Below are positions 16,291-24,751 of a stretch of 64,000 bases of DNA, piece by piece. The notes beneath the pieces were generated by a model. It worked only from the letters and a program-made list of their open reading frames with translations, was not told the origin of the DNA and made no database searches. Both the position numbers and the translations under genes were made by a program. The stretch comes from Streptomyces sp. ISL-100. Its GTDB lineage: Bacteria > Actinomycetota > Actinomycetes > Streptomycetales > Streptomycetaceae. Position 1 is the first letter of the stretch. Every line of letters begins with the position of its first letter. Location: assembly GCF_018614615.1 (NCBI RefSeq), contig NZ_JAGGOK010000046.1:52226-116225 (forward strand), written 5' to 3'.

Positions 16291-19200
16291 TCAGCGGAGG
16301 TGGAAGTATCCGGCGTTGTGGTCCGCGATGGCGTCCCAGTCCGCGTCCGTCGGGAAGCGCACGACGTCCCAGCCGGCCTCCTCCAAGCGGTAGCCGGCCT
16401 CGATGTCGCGGGTGGAGTCGGCGGTCTGGCCGGGGACGTCGACGAACACGGCGAGGAGGTCGGCACCGCCCAGACGGAAGACCAGGTCGGGGCAGGCCCC
16501 CGCCCCGTCGACGAAGGTGTTGACCTCGTCCGGCAGCCGGTAGCCCATCGCCCGCAGCCAGCCGAGCAGGTCGCCCTGTGCGACGAGGGCCGCCAGATCC
16601 GACTCCACCGGGGTCGGCGCGGACGCCGGAGCGCTGCCGGACGTGCCCGGCGCGGTGTTCGCGCCGCCGGCCGCGGGGGTGAGCCTGCGGAACCGTTCGC
16701 TGCGGGACTCGCCGCGGTCCTCGCGCTCGGTACGGGCGTCGGCCAGCAGCTTCAGCAGCGGGCGGGCTGCGTGCCGGCTCAGCCTGCGGTGGTGCGTCTG
16801 GTTGGCGTACGTCAGCAGGCAGGCGTAGCAGCCCCGGGCGCACTTCTCGTCGTCCGTCGGACCGCCCTCGTCCTCGCCGGTGTCCGGGTCGAAGTGGCAG
16901 AGCTCCAGGGCGGTCCGGGCGGCCCGGGAGAGGGCGTCCTTGTCGTGCTGGATCCGGCGCAGCACACCTGCGCCGCCCTCGGCGGCCTCCGTGAACAGCA
17001 TGCGGCGGCGCGGACCGTCGTCCGGTGGCAGCAGCTCCGCCGTCAGCTCGGAGTCCTCCAGCTCGAACGCCGCCTCGATGCCCCGCTCCAGCGCGTACAG
17101 GAACGACAGGGCCACCGGCTCGGGCTGCGGCTCGTCCAGGGTGACCACGAGGATGTTGCGGCGGTCCTCCACAAAGGGCAGGACCCGCTTCTTGCGGCGC
17201 TTCTCGTTGCCGTCCTCGTCGACCACCGGCATGCCGGTGCCCTCGATGGCGTCCGCGGCGGCCCGGTCGTTGAGCCAGCGGCCGTCGCCCAGGTCCAGCC
17301 AGTAGCCGTCCGGCTCGCCCTCCTTGTCGCGGACGCGGCCGAGGTTGGTGATGCGGACGGTCGCCGAGTCGCCGTAGTCCAGGTCGAGGACCGGCGCGCC
17401 GTCGGCGTCGGTGACGTGCGAGGTGAGGCGTCCCTTGCGGGCGCCGTGGTCCTGGAACGCGTACGAGGTCTCCAGGCGGAAACCGGCCCGGCGGCGCTCC
17501 TCCTCGTCGGAGGAGATCCGCTCGCGCGGCGTGGTGTACACGGTGTGCAGGTGGAGCAGACCGGTGCGCTTGCTCCCCAGTTCCTCCCCGCACATCGTGC
17601 ACTGGTCGGCGCCGGGCCTGACGGCGTAGTGGTAGCCGCAGCCGTCGCAGCGCCGCGCCTCCGCCGTCGCCAGGTCGCCCGATGCGTCCGGCGGCAGCTG
17701 CACGCGGGTGACCTGGTAGCGGGCGCCCTCGTGGTAGATGAGCGCACCGGGGCCGAACTCACGGATCGCGAGGAACCGGGGGCGCTGCAGATAGTCGCCG
17801 TCGGCGTTGCGGCGGTTGCCGGAGCGCGGGATGTAGGCGGCCAGCGGCAGCCGCGGGAAGCTGTAGCCGGGCAGGAACCCCTCGGACGCCAGATAACGGT
17901 ACGGATTGAAGTCGCTCATCACCGACTTGCTGTCGGATGAGCGGTTCAGCAGCAGGTTCGTCTGTGTCTCGGCCTCCCGGCGCCGGGTGCGCGCCCGGCC
18001 CTGCTCGCCCGGGGAGAGGGTGTGGTCGACGACGCGCTTGTTCTGCTCGTACTGGTCGATGACGGCTGCCCGGAACAGCTGGCGCCACCGCTCGAACGAG
18101 GCGTCGAACTCCTTCGGGGCCCGCTCGATCCGGTCCTCGATCCACTCGTCGTACCACCAGGTGGTCGACTCGAAGTCCGCGATCAGGGGGGCGAGGACGG
18201 TACGGGCGGCGGCGGCCGCGCGCCTGCGGGCGTCCTCGTCCCAGGACTTGTCGCTGATGTGGGAGAGGAGCGGCAGCTGCATCTGCGGATCGGGGCGGTC
18301 GCCGGCGTCGGGGTCGTAGGCGACGTCGACGACGTCCGGGATCGCGGTGCCGAGCTTCATGTCGGTCTCCGCCAGCCAGATGCCCTGCAGATGGGAGCGG
18401 ACCAGGTCCTCGTTGGCCAGGTCCAGGCGCGGCGGGGCCACCTGCCCCGACACCATGTCCTGGGAGCGGCGGAAGTAGTACTGGTCGTGGCTGTTGCCCG
18501 TCGCGCAGTACGTGGTCACCAGCGCGGGCTGACCGGAGCGGCCCGCCCGGCCCGAGCGCTGCGCGTAGTTCGCCGGGGTCGGCGGCACGTTACGCATCAT
18601 CACGGCGTTGAGCGAGGAGATGTCCACTCCCAGCTCCATCGTCGGCGAGCAGTACAGCAGGGGCAGTTCGGCGTCACGGAACTGCCTCTCGCGCTCCAGC
18701 CGGTCTTCCGGGGTGACCTGCGCGGTGTGCTCCCGCGCGTACAGTCCGGCCAGCTCGGCGGCCGCGGTGCGGTACAGGTCGCGGAAGAACGGGTTGACGC
18801 GCGGGCCCTCGCCGCTGCTGTAGGTGCGTGCCAGCGGGTCGACCGTGCCCCGCTCGCCGTTCCCGGCCCGCCAGACGAGGGTGGCGGCCGACACCCGGTA
18901 ACCGGTGCGCTTCTGCTCCGCACGGCGGCGGTAGGCCGGGCCGGAGTGCTCGGGGGTTGCCTCCACTTCACGCACCAGGTCCGCGTCACGCAGCACCTTG
19001 AGCAGGTCCTCGATGACGGTCTGGACGTCGTCCAAGGACATGGACGGATCGCGCAGTTCGGGCATGTTCCGCCGCAGGTACTTGCCGAATTTGCCGCGGG
19101 CCGACAGGAACAGCGCGGAGCGCTCCATGCCCGGCCGTGAGCCGTACGGGTAGGCGGTGCCGACGGTCGGCCGGTCGCTCTCGCCCAGCACCCACGGCCC

Positions 19201-22200
19201 GGTGAGGCGTTCCTCGCTGGCCCGCTGGAGGGTGTCGAAGTCGTCACGGAAGTACTGCACGTCGATGGCGAGGGCACGCCGCATGAAGTCGAGCAGTGTA
19301 CGGGCGATCTCCTCGCGCAGCGCCGGGTCGGCGTCGCGCAGCACGGCGTGGGCTGACTGCCAGCGATCCGGCCGCGCGGCGATCCAGCCCAGGTCCTCGT
19401 AATCGATCCGCAGCAGCCCCGTCTGCTCCAGATTCGGCATCGTGATGCGCCAACCGCGCTCCAGGTCGCGATAGAGGCGGTACCCGACGACGTCCCGGAA
19501 CGCCTTCGTCGCCCGCCGCTCCATCGACGGAGCTAGGTCCGCGCCGGCCGCGTACTCGCGGGGCGCCAGGCCCATCACATCGGTGACGGCCTCGGCGAGG
19601 TCGTCGTGGCGCAGCCCCTCCTCACCAGCCCGCACCGCTGCCTGGTATAGGGCCCCGCGCAACTGGGTCACCTGAGCGAAGTCGTTGAAGTGCCCGGCCT
19701 GCAGCGAGGCGTCCTGCCGGTTGTCGACGAAGGTGAGAAGCTTGCGCGCCTTCTTGCCCAGGCTCTCCTCGGGTACCGCCCGCAGGGACTTCACGATCGA
19801 CGCGGAGATCAGCGAGGTGGCCGAGGAACGCCCCTCCTGGTCCAGGGTGGCCAGCTTGGCGAAGTCCCGGCCGCGGGTCTGCTCGTAGGAGACCTGGCAG
19901 TGCACGCAGAACAGGAACGGCGCCGGGACGAACGCGGCCACCAGCCCCTCGCCCGACTCGTTGCCGTGGGCGTCCACGACGACGCGTTTGGGCAGCCGGG
20001 GCCGGTAGGACTTCCTGACGACTGTCACACCCTGCGCGTCCGGCTCCAGCCACGACTCCGGCAACCGTCTGTCGTCCACGGCCTTCTGCGGATCGGCCGG
20101 CCACTCGTAGTCCTCGCCGGGCATGCCCAGGTACAGATAGCCCTCGCCCTCACGGCCCCCGGAGGCGGAGGTGTCCCGGCGCGGCTCGTACCGGAACGCG
20201 CCGCCTTCCTCGGTGCGCCAGACGGTCAGGTACTCCTGGCCGCACTCGCGGCAGAACGCCAGCGGGAACAGCGGCTTGCCGTCGCTGTCCGGCTGCTCCA
20301 GCTGGTAGGTGCGGGTCAGCGGCCGGGTGAGCGGATCCTCCAGCGTCGTGTAGACGGTGTCGCCCTTGGAGAGGAACTGGTGCAGGCGGAACGCGAACAG
20401 CGGCCGCTCCGTTCTCGGGTTCTTGGCCTGCGCACCCGCCTCCAGCGTCGTCCGGATCGCCTCGCGCACGCTCTCCTCGGCCACCCCGGACTCGGCGGCC
20501 AGCTCGGCCGCCGCCTCCTCGACGGTGTCCGGGGCGCAGCGCCGCAGCCGCCCCGTACCCTCCTCGCGCTCCAGACCGAACCGGGACTCCACCCAGCGGG
20601 CCAGCGGATCCTTCGTCAGCGCCTCGTACGCGCGGGGTGCCGCCGGCACCCGAAGGCGCTCGGCGGGCACGGTCTCGGGGGCTTCGTCGGTCGCCCTGAC
20701 CAGGGTCTCGCCAATGACCCGCTTCGGCAGCACGGTCGTACCGAACAGGCGGCCGGCGACCTTGGCCACCTCGCGCCGCTGGTTCTCCCAGGAGCCCTCG
20801 GTGGACATGGTCGCCGAGGTGCCGATGCACTGCAGGGTCGCGGAGGCCCGGCAGGCCTCACGGACCCGGCGGATGAGGAACGCCACGTCCGCGCCCTGCC
20901 GGCCCCGGTAGGTGTGCAGCTCGTCGAAGACGAGGAACTGCAGCCCCTCGGCCATGCGGATCAGGCTGGATCGGTCGTCCGGCCGGGTAAGCATCAGCTC
21001 CAGCATCACGTAGTTGGTCAGCAGGATGTCCGGAGGGTTCTTGCGCAGCTCGCGGCGCTCCTCGGTGGACTCTTGGCCGGTGTAGCGGGCGAAGGTGACC
21101 GGCTCGCGGCCCTTCCCGAAACCGTGGCGCAGGTACTTCTCCAGCTCTCCGAGCTGCGAGTTGGCCAGCGCGTTCATCGGATAGACGACGATCGCGCGCA
21201 CCCGGCCGCCGGCGTCGGGTCCCGCCGCCTGACGCTCCTTCAATACGCGATCCACGATCGGGACGATGTACGCCAGCGACTTGCCGGAGCCGGTGCCGGT
21301 GGTGAGCACGTAGGAGTCGCCCGCCTGCGCGGCCTCGACCGCTTGCCGCTGGTGGAGGTGGAACGTCAGCGGCCGCCCGTCAGGACGCGGCGAAGTCTCC
21401 TTCTTGCCGGCCTGGAAGATCTCTGCGCACCTCGGGTGCAGCACTCCGTCCCGCACGAGGTCGGTGACCTGGCCGCCGTCGGCGAAGAACGGGTTCAGTG
21501 ACAGCCACGGGTCGGGCCACTGCGACTTCGCCGCCAGGTCGTCCGCGATGAAGCCGTCGATCCGGGCGTCCCGGATCACCGTCGCGCTCTTGGTGAAGTT
21601 CTCGTACTCGCCGATCAGGTCGGCGTGGATGCCGAAGACGTCCATCGCCTCGGGCAGGCGCGGCTCCCTGCGCGGCACGGGTGCGGGCACGGCCGGGGCG
21701 GGCTCGGGAAGCAGGGCACGCAGTCGCGCCACTGGGTCCATCACCTGCCAGTGCGGGGCCAGCAGGGCGGCCGTGTCGTCCGGCGCGAACGCGAGCGGGA
21801 TCAGCGTCTCACGGACCAGGGCGGCATTGTCCGGCCGTAGTTCGGCGTCCTTCTCCAGCAGACGGTCCACCAGCCGGACCAGCTCGGCGGGCAGGTCGGG
21901 GCGTACCAAGGTCAACAGTGGCGGCCGCTCGTGCTGGTGCTGTTCGGAGAGCTCGAAGGGGGTCCTGGCGGAGAACGGCGGCCGCCCGATCAGCAGCTCG
22001 TACAGGATGCAGCCGAGCGCGTAGAGGTCGGCCGACGCGGAGACCCGTTCGGCACGGAACTGCTCGGGCGCCATGTAGCGGGCCGTGCCGACGCTGACGC
22101 CCGTACTGGTCAGCCGTGTCTGGTCGGGATCGTCGACGACCGAACCCATACCGAAGTCGAGGACCTTGACGGTGCCGTCGCGGGTCAGCATCGCATTGGC

Positions 22201-22665
22201 CGGCTTCAGATCGCGGTGGACGACCCCGGCGGTGTGCGCGGCGGTGAGACCGGCAGCGATCTGCGCACCGACAGCGGCGACCCAGGAGACCGGGAGCTGG
22301 GGCTCCTCGTCGATGAGGTCCGCGAGTGGATGACCGTCCAGCAGCTCCATGGCCAGGTAGGGCAGACCGCTGCCGCCCGGCGTCCGGTCCACGCCGCCGT
22401 CGATCAGCAGGGTGAGGTTCGGGTGGCCCTGGGAGAGCATGCGCATGATCCGCACTTCGCGGCGGAAGCGGTCGATCTCCTTGCCGGACCCCGAGGCGTC
22501 GACCGCAATTCCGGTCCGGCCGCGCAACACGGTCTTGACCGCGACCTCGCGGCTCGGGGAGTCAGGGGCGGCCTGAAGGTCTTCGGCCCGGTGTACCTCC
22601 CCCATGTTCCCGCGCCCCACGATCCCCGTGATGCGGAACCGTCCGTCGACCGTTTCCAGGCCCAC
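16291..22665 (-). CDS. Ser/Thr kinase - DEAD/DEAH helicase - DUF1998-like fusion
   Basis: This is an unusual ~2124-aa fusion. Residues about 8-290 are a Hanks kinase with every catalytic element: Gly loop GRGNMGEV, VAVK lysine (~42), HRDLKPAN (~151), DFG (~169) and APE (~198). After a linker, a superfamily 2 helicase begins: motif I TGTGSGKS (~458), Ia YPMNALANSQ, II DELH in place of DEAH (~581), III GTSAT (~617) and motif VI QRSGRAGRSG (~1373). A zinc ribbon CDGCGYHY...CTMC lies at ~1670-1692 and a DUF1998-like Cys cluster (CARGCYACLL) at ~1945, as in MrfA and DrmA/DrmB. The last ~100 residues (PDLVFRLGGADLLAVFVDV) resemble a PD-(D/E)xK fold with degenerate residues. The start is GTG 22665 behind GGGGAGG. 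It heads the five-gene operon. Confidence 0.9.
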   Translation of the reverse strand: MGLETVDGRFRITGIVGRGNMGEVHRAEDLQAAPDSPSREVAVKTVLRGRTGIAVDASGSGKEIDRFRREVRIMRMLSQGHPNLTLLIDGGVDRTPGGSGLPYLAMELLDGHPLADLIDEEPQLPVSWVAAVGAQIAAGLTAAHTAGVVHRDLKPANAMLTRDGTVKVLDFGMGSVVDDPDQTRLTSTGVSVGTARYMAPEQFRAERVSASADLYALGCILYELLIGRPPFSARTPFELSEQHQHERPPLLTLVRPDLPAELVRLVDRLLEKDAELRPDNAALVRETLIPLAFAPDDTAALLAPHWQVMDPVARLRALLPEPAPAVPAPVPRREPRLPEAMDVFGIHADLIGEYENFTKSATVIRDARIDGFIADDLAAKSQWPDPWLSLNPFFADGGQVTDLVRDGVLHPRCAEIFQAGKKETSPRPDGRPLTFHLHQRQAVEAAQAGDSYVLTTGTGSGKSLAYIVPIVDRVLKERQAAGPDAGGRVRAIVVYPMNALANSQLGELEKYLRHGFGKGREPVTFARYTGQESTEERRELRKNPPDILLTNYVMLELMLTRPDDRSSLIRMAEGLQFLVFDELHTYRGRQGADVAFLIRRVREACRASATLQCIGTSATMSTEGSWENQRREVAKVAGRLFGTTVLPKRVIGETLVRATDEAPETVPAERLRVPAAPRAYEALTKDPLARWVESRFGLEREEGTGRLRRCAPDTVEEAAAELAAESGVAEESVREAIRTTLEAGAQAKNPRTERPLFAFRLHQFLSKGDTVYTTLEDPLTRPLTRTYQLEQPDSDGKPLFPLAFCRECGQEYLTVWRTEEGGAFRYEPRRDTSASGGREGEGYLYLGMPGEDYEWPADPQKAVDDRRLPESWLEPDAQGVTVVRKSYRPRLPKRVVVDAHGNESGEGLVAAFVPAPFLFCVHCQVSYEQTRGRDFAKLATLDQEGRSSATSLISASIVKSLRAVPEESLGKKARKLLTFVDNRQDASLQAGHFNDFAQVTQLRGALYQAAVRAGEEGLRHDDLAEAVTDVMGLAPREYAAGADLAPSMERRATKAFRDVVGYRLYRDLERGWRITMPNLEQTGLLRIDYEDLGWIAARPDRWQSAHAVLRDADPALREEIARTLLDFMRRALAIDVQYFRDDFDTLQRASEERLTGPWVLGESDRPTVGTAYPYGSRPGMERSALFLSARGKFGKYLRRNMPELRDPSMSLDDVQTVIEDLLKVLRDADLVREVEATPEHSGPAYRRRAEQKRTGYRVSAATLVWRAGNGERGTVDPLARTYSSGEGPRVNPFFRDLYRTAAAELAGLYAREHTAQVTPEDRLERERQFRDAELPLLYCSPTMELGVDISSLNAVMMRNVPPTPANYAQRSGRAGRSGQPALVTTYCATGNSHDQYYFRRSQDMVSGQVAPPRLDLANEDLVRSHLQGIWLAETDMKLGTAIPDVVDVAYDPDAGDRPDPQMQLPLLSHISDKSWDEDARRRAAAAARTVLAPLIADFESTTWWYDEWIEDRIERAPKEFDASFERWRQLFRAAVIDQYEQNKRVVDHTLSPGEQGRARTRRREAETQTNLLLNRSSDSKSVMSDFNPYRYLASEGFLPGYSFPRLPLAAYIPRSGNRRNADGDYLQRPRFLAIREFGPGALIYHEGARYQVTRVQLPPDASGDLATAEARRCDGCGYHYAVRPGADQCTMCGEELGSKRTGLLHLHTVYTTPRERISSDEEERRRAGFRLETSYAFQDHGARKGRLTSHVTDADGAPVLDLDYGDSATVRITNLGRVRDKEGEPDGYWLDLGDGRWLNDRAAADAIEGTGMPVVDEDGNEKRRKKRVLPFVEDRRNILVVTLDEPQPEPVALSFLYALERGIEAAFELEDSELTAELLPPDDGPRRRMLFTEAAEGGAGVLRRIQHDKDALSRAARTALELCHFDPDTGEDEGGPTDDEKCARGCYACLLTYANQTHHRRLSRHAARPLLKLLADARTEREDRGESRSERFRRLTPAAGGANTAPGTSGSAPASAPTPVESDLAALVAQGDLLGWLRAMGYRLPDEVNTFVDGAGACPDLVFRLGGADLLAVFVDVPGQTADSTRDIEAGYRLEEAGWDVVRFPTDADWDAIADHNAGYFHLR

Positions 22666-22753
22666 TGCCCCTCCCCGTTTCACCCGTCGCATGCAGGCTG
22701 GGTACATGCCGCAGCGAGCGTATACCGTCCCTTTTGGCGAGGATCCTACCTCT

Positions 22754-22782
22754 GTGTTGACGTTGTCAACAAGCTATTGGGT
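22754..22782 (-). promoter_or_regulatory. Shared operator/promoter element, copy B (kinase-helicase operon)
   Basis: GTGTTG-N7-CAACAA is followed by GCTATTGGGT. The core TTGACGTTGTCAA is itself a perfect inverted repeat (TTGAC-N3-GTCAA). Read on the minus strand it gives TTGACA, then TAGGAT 15 bases on, as a weakly spaced promoter about 90 nt upstream of the GTG start. It matches the 3500-3528 element at about 23 of 29 positions. Confidence 0.65.
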
Positions 22783-23201
22783 TCTTTGGGGTGCGACCAG
22801 CCTGGTGGAGGCTGACCGCAGGTTGTCGGGTGGAGCGCCTCGTCGGTGGAGTAAGTCCGGTCGAGCTGATGGTTCCGGCTGCGAAGGGTGGCTGTCTCGG
22901 GCCGGTTCATTGTGAGGGGGTCCGCCACGGAATCATTGGAGCGTGCGGTGGCAGAAGACCTGCAGGGTGGGGAGGCCGGGGCGATGTCGGCCTGGGTGTT
23001 TCCGCGGCTCCTCGGCGCAGCGAATGAGGGACAGGGGCCTTGGCGTCGACCTGACGGTCCGTTGGCAAGTCAGCAAAGAGTCAGTGTGAGTCCTGGAACA
23101 CCCGACGACAGCTGACCGAACATGCGAATCGCTGTACTGTCCGGAGACCGCCCTTGACCTGCGTTGAGCAGGCAGGGAGCTGACAAATCTGGAGTTTCTT
23201 C
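22783..23201. other. Intergenic region, no gene seen
   Basis: This gap separates the accessory island from panD. I see no ORF with plausible codon use, no strong hairpin and no tRNA. A poor match to a ribosome binding site (GGAG) sits ahead of panD. The 5' UTR of panD and its promoter probably lie in the last 100 bases. Confidence 0.5.
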
Positions 23202-23651
23202 ATGTTTCGTACAATATTCAAGTCCAAGATTCACCGTGCCACCGTGACTGAGGCCGACCTTCATTACGTCGGCTCCGTCACCGTCGACGCCGCGCTGATG
23301 GAGGCGGCCGACCTGCTCCCCGGGGAGCTCGTCCACATCGTCGACATCACCAACGGTGCGCGCCTGGAGACGTACGTCATCGAGGGCGAGCGCGGTTCGG
23401 GCGTTATCGGCATCAACGGCGCCGCCGCCCATCTGATCCACCCGGGCGACCTCGTCATCCTCATCAGCTACGCCCAGGTCGACGACGCCGAGGCGCGCGC
23501 CCTGAAGCCGCGGATCGTGCATGTCGACGCCGGAAACCGGATCGCCGCGCTCGGCGCCGATCCGTCGGAGCCCGTACCGGGCAGCGACACCCGCAGGAGC
23601 CCCTACGCCCGTGCCGGCGAAGGGGTAGAGGCCGGCGCCGGCGCTCAGTAG
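23202..23651 (+). CDS. panD: Aspartate 1-decarboxylase
   Basis: This pyruvoyl enzyme makes beta-alanine from L-aspartate for pantothenate and CoA synthesis. The 149-aa proenzyme starts MFRTIFKSKIHRATVTEADL and contains the self-cleavage site YVGS, with Gly24-Ser25 giving the pyruvoyl group, and the conserved NGAAAHLIHPGD stretch. The C-terminal ~15 residues after position 130 are a variable tail, slightly longer than most PanD. Cytoplasmic. It stands alone on the plus strand with a frameshifted Asp/Glu-racemase-like gene behind it; panB and panC are not in this window. Confidence 0.97.
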   Translation: MFRTIFKSKIHRATVTEADLHYVGSVTVDAALMEAADLLPGELVHIVDITNGARLETYVIEGERGSGVIGINGAAAHLIHPGDLVILISYAQVDDAEARALKPRIVHVDAGNRIAALGADPSEPVPGSDTRRSPYARAGEGVEAGAGAQ

Positions 23652-23681
23652 GCGGGCCCGCTCACGGCCTAGCATCGCGGC

Positions 23682-24358
23682 ATGCTCACACTGCTGCACA
23701 CGTCCCCCGTCCACGTGCCGGTCTTCGACGCGCTGCGCGACCGGGGGCACCCCGGCCTCGAAATGCGCCATGTGGTCGACGAGGAACTGCTGGCCCTGGC
23801 CCGCTCCGGCGGGCCGCAGCGGACTCCGCGATCGCCGCGGTGCTCGCCAAGGCCGTCGGCGAGGACGGGGCCACGGCCGTGCTCTGCACGTGCTCGACCA
23901 TCGGTGCGGCGACGGAGGCGTACGCCGCGCGGCTCGGCGTGCCCGTGCTGCGCGTGGACCGCCCGATGGCGGCCCTCGCCGTCGCCGCCGCGCCGGAACG
24001 CGACACCGTCCGTATCGCCGTGGTCGCCGCGGTGGACAGTACCTTCGGGCCGACCTGCGACCTGATACGGGAAGAAGCGGACGCGGCGGGGCGGTCGGCC
24101 GATATCCGCACCGTTTTGGCCGAAGGCGCCTGGAAGCACTTCGAGGACGGCGACCGGACCGGCTACCTCGACCTCGTCGCGCGGGCCGTCGACACCATCA
24201 CCGGGGTGGATGTGGTGGTGCTGGCCCAGGCTTCCATGGCCGACGCGGCCGCGCGGGTCCGTAGTCACATCACCGTGCCCGTACTCTCCAGCCCGGCGCC
24301 CGGGCTGCGCGCGGCAGCCGCGGCCGTATCCCTCATTCCGGTTAGTCCCGGTCCCTGA
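23682..24358 (+). pseudogene. Asp/Glu racemase-like gene with a frameshift
   Basis: Two reading frames make one protein. Frame 1 begins at ATG 23682 (MLTLLHTSPVHVPVFDALRD, HVVDEELLALARSGG), and from about 23815 the sense continues in another frame (ADSAIAAVLAKAVGEDGATAVLCTCSTIG...VLRVDRPM) to 24358. CTCSTIG and the later VVVLAQASMADAA carry the two Cys/active-site-like regions of the Asp/Glu/hydantoin racemase fold, although the second position is Ala rather than Cys. The join, in GGCGGGCCGCAGCGG, needs one base added or two removed. It is either a true pseudogene or a base-call error in a GC run. The protein would have ~225 aa. Confidence 0.75.
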
Positions 24359-24439
24359 TGTGTGGCCCCGGCGGGCGCGGGCAGCCGCACGGGGAGAAAG
24401 TGGGTCCGTCATACAACGACGAGAGGCAGGAGGCCAGCA

Positions 24440-24736
24440 ATGACTCTTCCCTACGCCGACCCCGTTACGCCGCCCCCCGGTCCGGGCCCCGGGCCCGCCC
24501 CAGGCCCGCTGCCGGATCCGGGCCCCCTGCCCGGCCCGGGTCCCGGCCCCGCGCCCGGTCCCGGCCCCGGTCCGGAGCCCGGCCCCGCCCCAGGTCCGGG
24601 CCCGACCCCGGCCCCGCCTCCGACCCCCGGCCCGGGCCCGGTTCCGCCCGGTCCGGCGCCCGATCCGATCCCGAAGCCGCCGGGGCCCGACCCCGTACCC
24701 GATCCGGAGCCGCAGCCCGGACCGACCGGCGTCTGA
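24440..24736 (+). CDS. Small Pro/Gly-repeat protein
   Basis: A 98-aa ORF starts at ATG 24440 with a very good ribosome binding site (GGCAGGAGG, seven bases before). After MTLPYADPVTPP it consists almost wholly of P-G-P and P-x-P repeats with occasional Ala, Glu and Asp, ending GPTGV. There is no signal peptide or membrane helix. The strong ribosome binding site argues that it is translated despite low complexity, perhaps as an intrinsically disordered linker-like protein. The function is unknown. It ends 16 bases before the convergent gnd stop. Confidence 0.6.
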   Translation: MTLPYADPVTPPPGPGPGPAPGPLPDPGPLPGPGPGPAPGPGPGPEPGPAPGPGPTPAPPPTPGPGPVPPGPAPDPIPKPPGPDPVPDPEPQPGPTGV

Positions 24737-24751
24737 CCGACCGGCGTCTGA

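Noticed and set aside
19690..21501. 603-aa plus-strand ORF opposite the kinase-helicase
   Set aside because: Antisense shadow; the minus strand has clear helicase motifs over the same bases.
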